A stretch of DNA of 13,694 nucleotides from Funneliformis mosseae (taxonomy: Eukaryota; Glomeromycota; Glomeromycetes; Glomerales; Glomeraceae): the NCBI GenBank assembly GCA_910592005.1, contig CAJVPP010002733.1, positions 1-13,694 on the forward strand, written 5' to 3'. A program made the translations under genes and the position numbers. The notes beneath the pieces were generated by a model. The model was not told the DNA's origin and searched no databases. It saw nothing but the letters and a program-made list of their open reading frames with translations. Positions within the stretch are counted from its first letter, which is position 1, and every line of letters begins with the position of its first letter. Positions 8,562-13,694 of the stretch are shown here, piece by piece.

Positions 8562-9304
8562 ATGTCATCTGAGCTTGAAGTATTGAAACAACGTATTGTT
8601 GAACTTGAGGCTAAGAATACCAAGCTTGAGGCTGAAAAAGTTGAACTTTTAAAGTGGATTATGAAGGAGAATACTAGACGTAATGTTAGAGTTGAGGAAC
8701 TAGAATAAAAAAATAAGAAACTTAAAACTAGACTTGCGATAGTGGAACAGATTTCCTTACTAGTGAAAGAGCAGTCGTATAATGATAATTCTTTTAATGA
8801 TAGTATATCTAATTTTAATTCAGTTACAGAGTATCATGAGAAACCATTAATGAATATGAAAACAGATAATTCCTTTCCTGAAGAGATTTATTATAATAAA
8901 CAAAAACTGATAACAGAAGTAGTGATAGTACCTGCTAACTCTATGAAGTACTTTAACGGTAAACTATTAGAAAAGAAAGAGATAGATAATTTTTTACTTG
9001 AGGCTCATAAGAAAATTATTAGTAGTGAAATAAAGTGACGTAATAAAGAGAAGAAACTTCTACATGAATTAACTAAAAATCAAGTCCTGGCTGTTACTTC
9101 TATAGATTCAAAATTATTACGTGATAAAAAAACTGTTACCAATGGTAACGATCAAGATTTGAAATTATTACTTAATACAGGTAATAATATCTCTGCTCCA
9201 TCATCCATTGAGGACAACTTATCATGTGACACAAAAATAATCACTAGTACTGATAGCAAGGATGCCTTATCTGCAGAGACCCGAAAAAATTCTGATATCA
9301 AATG
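8562..9304 (+). pseudogene. First part of coiled-coil/zinc-ribbon gene (exon 1), two nonsense codons
   Basis: An ATG at 8562 opens MSSELEVLKQRIVELEAKNT and about 60 codons of unbroken heptad-type coiled coil, a layout I associate with large gene families of Rhizophagus-like fungi. A TAA at 8706-8708 and a TGA at 9036-9038 interrupt an otherwise uninterrupted frame (248 codons). The middle is Ser/Asn-rich and probably disordered. SEIK-stop-RNKEKKLLHEL is a second basic helical patch, followed by KTVTNGNDQ, a repeat shared with the part downstream. The reading runs into GTAAAT at 9305, a good splice donor. Sequence continuing the protein reappears at 11578 beyond the hAT insertion. Both halves belong to one original gene by my inference: same strand, same reading frame and shared VTNxN repeat. 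It is a pseudogene unless the stops are read through. Role unknown, presumably scaffold- or nucleic-acid-associated. Confidence 0.6.
9135..9149. repeat. Palindrome GTTACCA-A-TGGTAAC (copy 1)
   Basis: A perfect 15-nt palindrome around one central base, followed by GATCA. It encodes VTNGN in the exon 1 frame. Two related copies lie at 12105 and 12147. Confidence 0.7.
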
Positions 9305-9323
9305 GTAAATTTTTATTACGATA

Positions 9324-9347
9324 ACAGCAAAAATTCTGATTTTATTC
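9324..9347. repeat. Left copy of the direct repeat flanking the hAT insertion
   Basis: ACAGCAAAAATTCTGATTTT and the following ATTC match ACAGCAAAAATTCCGATTTA and the following bases at 11527-11549, with one T/C change and one T indel. Similarity may extend weakly outward. At about 23 bp it is longer than the 8-bp target duplication usual for hAT elements. Confidence 0.65.
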
Positions 9348-9363
9348 TGATAAAAAAATCGTT

Positions 9364-11276
9364 TTATTTATTACTATTTTGATTATTAAAATACATCATA
9401 GTAAGATATTTAAGTGATTCTGGACTTAAATTTTACCTATTATCATCTAAAATTTTATTATATGTAGAAAACTCCTTTTTACTGCATAAGAAAAGATTAG
9501 TAACCATATATAATTACGTGCTATTTTTTCTAAAAGAGAAAGTTGTAATATAACTTTATCCCAAAATTCGTCCAGTTTAAAAAATTCAATAAGATTTAAA
9601 TTGATATTAACATAAATTGACCATTCCTGAATAAGATATACCAATGGATTAACTAATTCTCTAATAATTTGATAGGAATAGATATCTCAATTAGCAGTTG
9701 TTAAAGATAAATATCGTGGATCAAAGACTTGAACAGCCCTAAATAATGAACGCACAGGATGTTGTAATATATGAGCCCTTTGCAATAGAAAGGGAGGAAA
9801 CTACCAAAAAAATTTTTTTAGTAGTTTACTCCCTTTCTATTACAAAGAGCCTATATGATCTTCAAGTTTTTTGTAAGCTGTATGATACGCTTGTTGAAAT
9901 ACTAAATAAAATGATGATAAAGGAGAATTTAATCTTTGTAATATTGTATCTATAATTGATCTAAAATTATTTAAAGTTTTTCCCATAATTATTCGTGCTT
10001 TGAGTTGTTGTAATTTTTGTTTAATAAGAGGAAACATTGGTTTATTTTTTTGTTGAAAACAATCAAGATCAGCTACAAATTGCTGTGCATTATCCTGAAT
10101 AAATGCTAAATAAATTTCTATTTGTCTATTAGATTGTTGATCTGTAAGGTAAAATTTATTTTTTCAATTGTTGGTATTGCATTTTCTTTGTTTTTTTCTT
10201 CATTATAAAACCCATGAATATAATCTAAATTTTGATATATATAAAATGCCATACGAAACCAGGTATTCCATTTTGTTGTATTAAATAGAGGTATATTTTT
10301 TGCATTAGGTACTCCCTGGTATCGAAGATATAATATATAGCGTACTTTTCAGCTTTTACTATAGACAAAAGTTTGTTTAATATTTGCAAGTAATTGATGT
10401 ACATCTTGAAAATAATTAATTGATACCCATATTTCCCTAAAATATATAAATTATAAAGTTATTTTAAAAATACTTAATAATATACTTAAATAAATATGAA
10501 TATAAAATATACTAACCCAATGAGATTTAATATGTGTGCTAAATATGGCAAATGAATTAATTAAGATATTAATGGTTTTAATACATCACAATAACACTTT
10601 TTCATATAAGATGCTGAATCTGACGCTATTAATTGTGACATATCAAAAGAAATTTCCCATTAAACTAAAATTTGAATTATAAGTTGTCTAATTGTGCAAT
10701 TGTTAACATTTTCTAAATAATCAACATGAATTAATTTTGTTATACTATTATAGCTAAAAAGAATATTAACTACACTTCATGCTCTACTATCTGTAGTTTC
10801 ATCTATAATAATTGAAACTCATTTATTATGAAAATATTCTTTAAGTTGATTAATATGATTTTCAAATAATTTTGGTAAATATTTGCGACGCAAAGTATCT
10901 GATTTAGAATAAATCCTCCTTTATTACAATTTTTACACAGCTAACTTTGAAGTTTATCTACCTTTTCTAACGGAATATTAGCTTTTACAAATGCATCTAC
11001 TAAATTATATATAATAGTTTTTTTTATTTCAGATGCATCAATAATAGTTTGAATAGTTGGTTATTTTTTTTTATTTGTTGTTCATTTTTTTTCTTTTTTA
11101 TTACGAAGGTGTATTTTAGAACCTATATGAGAAGTAATTGTATTTTTTGTTTGAAAATTAATACTATGATCACAAAAATGATACATAAGTTTTTCATTAT
11201 CTGCGAAAAAATCTTCAGAAAATTCTTGCGCATGCGATGAAACAGTAACTGTAATAGAAGGTGGTATTTTGATCAA
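9364..11276 (-). pseudogene. hAT-family transposase (CGGBP1/ZBED-like), degraded
   Basis: Minus-strand reading across frames. The N-terminal piece (11276-11082) ITVTVSSHAQEFSEDFFADN is followed by a BED-like/CGGBP1-like zinc finger, YHFCDHSINFQTKNTITSHI then GSKIH. The first Cys of the C-x2-C pair is now Tyr (11181-11183), while Cys 11172-11174 and two His remain. The catalytic RNase-H-fold core shows IIIDETTDSRA (first Asp, 10801-10803), IASDSASYMKK (second Asp, 10618-10620) and TTKWNTWFRMAFYI (WNTW 10259-10270). The C-terminal dimerisation region is FWDKVILQLSLLEKIARNYI then AVKRSF. The tail YNKILDDNR-stop-NLSPESL leads to a TAA at 9364-9366. There are many stops and frameshifts, plus a 70-bp palindromic insertion at 9778. 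A cut-and-paste DNA transposase, now dead. No ATG is at 11276; the true start may be further right or lost. Confidence 0.85.
9774..9851. mobile_element. 70-bp palindromic insertion (9778-9847) with AGCC duplication
   Basis: Two 35-nt arms meet with no loop at 9812/9813. The left arm begins CTTTGCAATAGAAAGGGAGG; the right arm is its reverse complement except for three differences (32 of 35 match). The centre is seven A then seven T. AGCC lies immediately on both sides (9774-9777 and 9848-9851), like a target-site duplication. It interrupts the hAT frame: on the minus strand the protein reads KKLEDHIGS just before it and HPVRSLFRAVQVFDPRYL after it, which would be nearly continuous without it. 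This looks like a very small non-autonomous (foldback/MITE-type) insertion. The short plus-strand open frame across it is a by-product. Confidence 0.75.
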
Positions 11277-11526
11277 AAATTTTAAGGGGTAAAAAAATTG
11301 ATATTTATTATTATGGAAAATTAAAGGAAAAAAGAATGAAAATTATGCAAAAATTTAAATATTCTTCCATTATCTTTGTAACAATTATTGGATACATAAC
11401 GATAATCCTTCTACTCGAAAGATTTTAAATTAATTTCTTCTACTGATCTATGATTATTATTGGTTAATTGTCACGTGTTATAAAAAATTTATCAAAAATT
11501 CAAAAAATTCCATTTTACTTCATTAT
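11277..11526. other. Right flank of the hAT element, no gene
   Basis: A+T-rich DNA between the transposase start and the right direct repeat. It contains CACGTG at 11472-11477 and no coding remnant I can follow. I could not find a terminal inverted repeat matching the left end (9348-9364), so the exact element ends are unresolved. Confidence 0.4.
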
Positions 11527-11549
11527 ACAGCAAAAATTCCGATTTATTC
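11527..11549. repeat. Right copy of the direct repeat flanking the hAT insertion
   Basis: ACAGCAAAAATTCCGATTTA and following bases correspond to 9324-9347. It is followed by the end of the probable intron, a T-rich tract ending CCAG at 11577. Confidence 0.65.
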
Positions 11550-11577
11550 ATTTATTATAAAAATGAAATTTTTCCAG

Positions 11578-12449
11578 GTCTCTGCCTATCTGATGAAACA
11601 TTTGAGTTAATTGCTACATAACCGCTTGATAGAAATTAAGTCACTGAACAAATTTTAAAATGCAATCTTTCTAGATCTATTTCTTCAGTAACATCAGTTG
11701 AACTACATGATAAATCCATCTTAAACAATATGATTGAGGGTTCTACGCAAAAATTAGCTTATTAAATTAATGAGGCTATAAGAGTGGGTCTAAAAGAAAT
11801 CTTATGTTTGTATCATTATTTCTTTGAGTTTGAAAAAAAAGTAAAAAATATTACAGCTGATGGCAAGATTAAAGATAAGATAGCAAGATCGATGATATAC
11901 AAAGATATGTTGCAGTATTTACCTAATGTTACTCTGGGTAATTTGCGAATCCAAATACATAGAGCTAAAAATATTCTTATGCTATTTAAAGAAAAAGGGG
12001 TTGGGATAGATAGAATTAAGTTAGTCACTTATAGTGCGAATGATATTTTTAGATTAATTAATACTCAAATTCAAAATATTATAGATTATGTAAATGATAA
12101 AACTGTTACTAATAGTAACGATCAGAGTCATGTGACCTCAAAAATCGTTACTATTGGTAACTATCAAAGTTATGACTTTTCACCAGTCACGCCTCAAGAA
12201 AGTGTATCACCTGCATTAATTCCTCTAACTTATAACCGCTCCTATTTTCGCAACAAGATATTGAATCAATATTCCAATTTATATAGAGAATTTAGTAGTG
12301 AAAATTTCGATTATTTTAGAATTACTAATAAGAAAATATGCTCATTATACGAATTAGAGCATGATGAGGAGAAAAGTTTAGAAGGTAGATATAAAGCTGG
12401 ATCTTATTTTATTAAATGTGAATAGCGTGAAATTGAGATAACTGCATAG
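11578..12449 (+). pseudogene. Second part of coiled-coil/zinc-ribbon gene (exon 2), several nonsense codons
   Basis: One frame runs from 11580 to TAG 12447-12449 without a frameshift. Stops are at 11619, 11637 and 11763 (all TAA) and 12423 (TAG), each one transition from a Gln codon. The longest open part covers about 11766-12422. It reads NEAIRVGLKEILCLYHYFFE, then a basic helical region with LPNVTLGNLRIQIHRAKNIL, the repeat VTNSN...VTIGN (12105-12161), a proline/serine linker, and YNRSYFRNKILNQYSNLYRE. The end is zinc-ribbon-like: KKICSLYELEHDEE, then SLEGRYKAGSYFIKCE. The expected C-x2-C is C-x2-Y here, so one metal ligand is lost (TGT->TAT is one transition). It continues the gene that starts at 8562, giving about 535 codons for the whole. 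Function unknown. The zinc ribbon resembles the one in the primase-helicase relic. Confidence 0.6.
12105..12161. repeat. Two palindromes in a 42-bp tandem repeat (copies 2 and 3)
   Basis: GTTACTA-A-TAGTAAC (12105-12119) is a perfect odd palindrome. GTTACTA-T-TGGTAAC (12147-12161) has one mismatched pair. They start 42 bp apart and share following sequence (KATCARAGTYATG), so this is a degenerate 14-codon tandem repeat. Copy 1 is at 9135. Confidence 0.7.
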
Positions 12450-12521
12450 TCTGGTCAGAAACGTATTGCATAACCCTATATTTGCTTATGCTCTATTGTA
12501 ATATTTTTTTAAGGCTAATTT

Positions 12522-13167
12522 ATGTCAACTATTACTTAATTAAAAATTGATTTGCGATCATATAAAAAGAAACATGATCAAGTCTGATAAAATATTAACT
12601 TCTGAATATCTGGATTAGCATGCTAAATTAAGTGGGTTACCAAGCGTTTTAACGGATAAGATCTGTTTCAGCTTATACAAAAATATAAAAGAGAAATGTG
12701 ATTTGAGTTATGGCAATTATTAGGTCACCTTCTCATAAATTCAAAGCCAGAAAATAAAGTATCTGATTTATCTTTTTCTGAGTAATGTGAAAAAAAAGGG
12801 CCTATCACTTTCGAAGCCAGATCTAATCCAGAATTAATTATCAAATCTGTCATAGAGCACTTCCCATACTTGAAATTCAGAAATAGTTTTAGAAGGATTG
12901 ATAATTATGATTTTATATCACCTCAGCTGTGGAGTTCACCATGCCTTATTTGTGATAGAAAACATAGGAATTATGGATTATATGGCTCATAGTACTGTGA
13001 AAATGGAAATCAGTTCCCTTATGATCCTGAATTAGTGAAGTTGCTATCTTAAGATAAGTTGGAATATTGTCTTACCTGCAACATTTCAAGCAATAAACTC
13101 AAGTTCGTGATTGTAGCTTAGGCTGAAAGAAAAAATATTTGTATATTATTTCGTTTCTTTTTTTGAA
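12522..13167 (+). pseudogene. Zinc-ribbon protein gene, killed by nonsense codons in one frame
   Basis: An ATG at 12522 opens a frame that can be read to about 13167 with no frameshift but 11 internal stops, all one transition from Gln, Arg or Trp codons. The first 70 codons are basic and helical. The later part reads SNPELIIKSVIEHFPYLKFR, then a zinc ribbon: WSSPCLICDRKHRNYGLYGS, a TAG, then YCENGNQFPYDPELVKLL. Further Cys occur in LEYCLTCNISSNKLKFVI. The Cys codons 12942-12944 and 12951-12953 form C-x2-C-x3-H as in the primase-helicase relic (CLICDREH there, CLICDRKH here). I recognise the pattern from zinc-ribbon proteins of Rhizophagus-like fungi but know no function. Its neighbour upstream ends with a related ribbon, so the two may be duplicated relatives or genes of one element. 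The end is uncertain. Confidence 0.55.
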
Positions 13168-13694
13168 TCTTGTGAGTGGCTTATGCAAAAGAAACTGAAA
13201 TCAGATGCACAGTTGATATTGGGAAAATTCTTGCCGAGATTTTTCTGAGTATGTTATTGAAATTAAAGTTTATCATATGATTAACCGGTAGATCTCGCTT
13301 TTATTAGTTAGAAGTGTGAAGAGTTTTCACGATTATTATATGTATCGTGAATATGCCTCAAGCTAGAATAGAGAAATATTGTTCAAAAAAATAATCGTGT
13401 ATAATAGTAAAATGGCATCATATACCTAGGGCTAGTTCTGCATCATGTAATTTATCTTAGCTCAATGTATTGTAAATAAAAAACGTTTAGAGCACTAAGT
13501 AACCTGAACAATGTAGTCAAATATTTTTCTCATGACGATTGGTAATAATTTTTAGACTGTATATACTAATTTTTTATGCTTGAGCATACACTCCCCTGAA
13601 GAAAGTATCCGGGCACGGCTTTTTGCAAATTGTAGCTTAATTATATTATGTTTTTAAATAAATTTTTATATAATTATAAAGTGCATGTTCCTGT
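13168..13694. other. Right end, no gene recognised
   Basis: Small peptide-like runs (for example FFESCEWLMQKKLKSDAQLI near 13150-13220, in a frame shifted from the preceding gene) suggest ruined coding sequence up to about 13260. Beyond that I can follow nothing. A less A+T-rich patch, CACTCCCCTGAAGAAAGTAT followed by CCGGGCACGGC, sits at about 13589-13620 and could be the edge of another repeat. The last 60 bases are A/T runs. Confidence 0.4.

Larger units (their letters stand above)
9305..11577 (+). other. Probable intron enlarged by a hAT insertion
   Basis: The left border is ATG|GTAAATTTTT and the right border TTTTTCCAG|GTCTCTG, both good splice signals. Removing the middle would leave a short intron of about 70 bp, an ordinary fungal size. 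The exon phases do not match exactly: two spare bases on the left and two on the right give four, not three. So either one base was gained or lost near the junction or a different splice site was used. Splicing is inferred, not shown. Confidence 0.45.

Noticed and set aside
9746..9955. Plus-strand open frame of 69 codons
   Set aside because: It is antisense to the hAT transposase and much of it is the 70-bp palindrome.
11049..11240. Plus-strand open frame rich in Phe and Ile
   Set aside because: Antisense of the Lys-rich N terminus of the hAT transposase with its zinc finger.
11816..12028. Minus-strand open frame of 70 codons
   Set aside because: Antisense of the open part of exon 2, which carries the better-supported reading.

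Overview
This is a strongly A+T-rich, gene-poor eukaryotic window. It looks like nuclear DNA of an arbuscular mycorrhizal fungus (Glomeromycotina, Rhizophagus-like). The clues are the style of the predicted proteins: a lysine/glutamate-rich coiled coil opening MSSELEVLKQRIVELEAKNT, small zinc-ribbon proteins with C-x2-C-x3-H, a CGGBP1/ZBED-like hAT transposase, a primase-helicase family I associate with these genomes, and a plausible GT...AG intron. The organism and families are recognised from memory, not from a search. There are no convincing RNA genes, CRISPR arrays or intact long genes. Almost everything is decayed mobile or mobile-associated coding sequence, and reading it means following one frame through many stop codons.

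Layout. 1-600: A+T-rich DNA with a short coding remnant. 783-1310 (-): a broken coiled-coil gene whose C-terminal part resembles the C-terminal domain of the primase-helicase further right. 1340-1700: inverted and tandem repeats built on TGTGACA. 1691-1972 (-): a small Cys/His-rich protein gene. About 2113-5192 (+): a degraded archaeo-eukaryotic primase plus SF3-helicase gene. 5458-6593 (+): a degraded gene, probably a tyrosine recombinase. 6738-7714 (+): a coiled-coil plus retropepsin-like pseudogene. About 7855-8492 (+): an unidentified remnant. 8562-9304 and 11578-12449 (+): two parts of one coiled-coil/zinc-ribbon gene, separated by an intron into which a hAT transposon has inserted (transposase on -, 9364-11276). 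That hAT gene itself contains a 70-bp near-perfect palindrome flanked by AGCC. 12522-13167 (+): another zinc-ribbon pseudogene. The rest to 13694 shows no gene.

How the parts may work together. The primase-helicase and putative recombinase lie in tandem on the same strand, and similar zinc ribbons and a similar C-terminal domain recur in neighbouring genes. My inference is that the left 8.5 kb is the relic of one or more large self-replicating, recombinase-integrated elements. Decay is dominated by nonsense codons reachable by C->T or G->A changes, often with hundreds of bases free of frameshift. Several residues expected to be catalytic are also lost by apparent C->T or G->A transitions. This suggests inactivation through cytosine deamination (methylation-linked or RIP-like).
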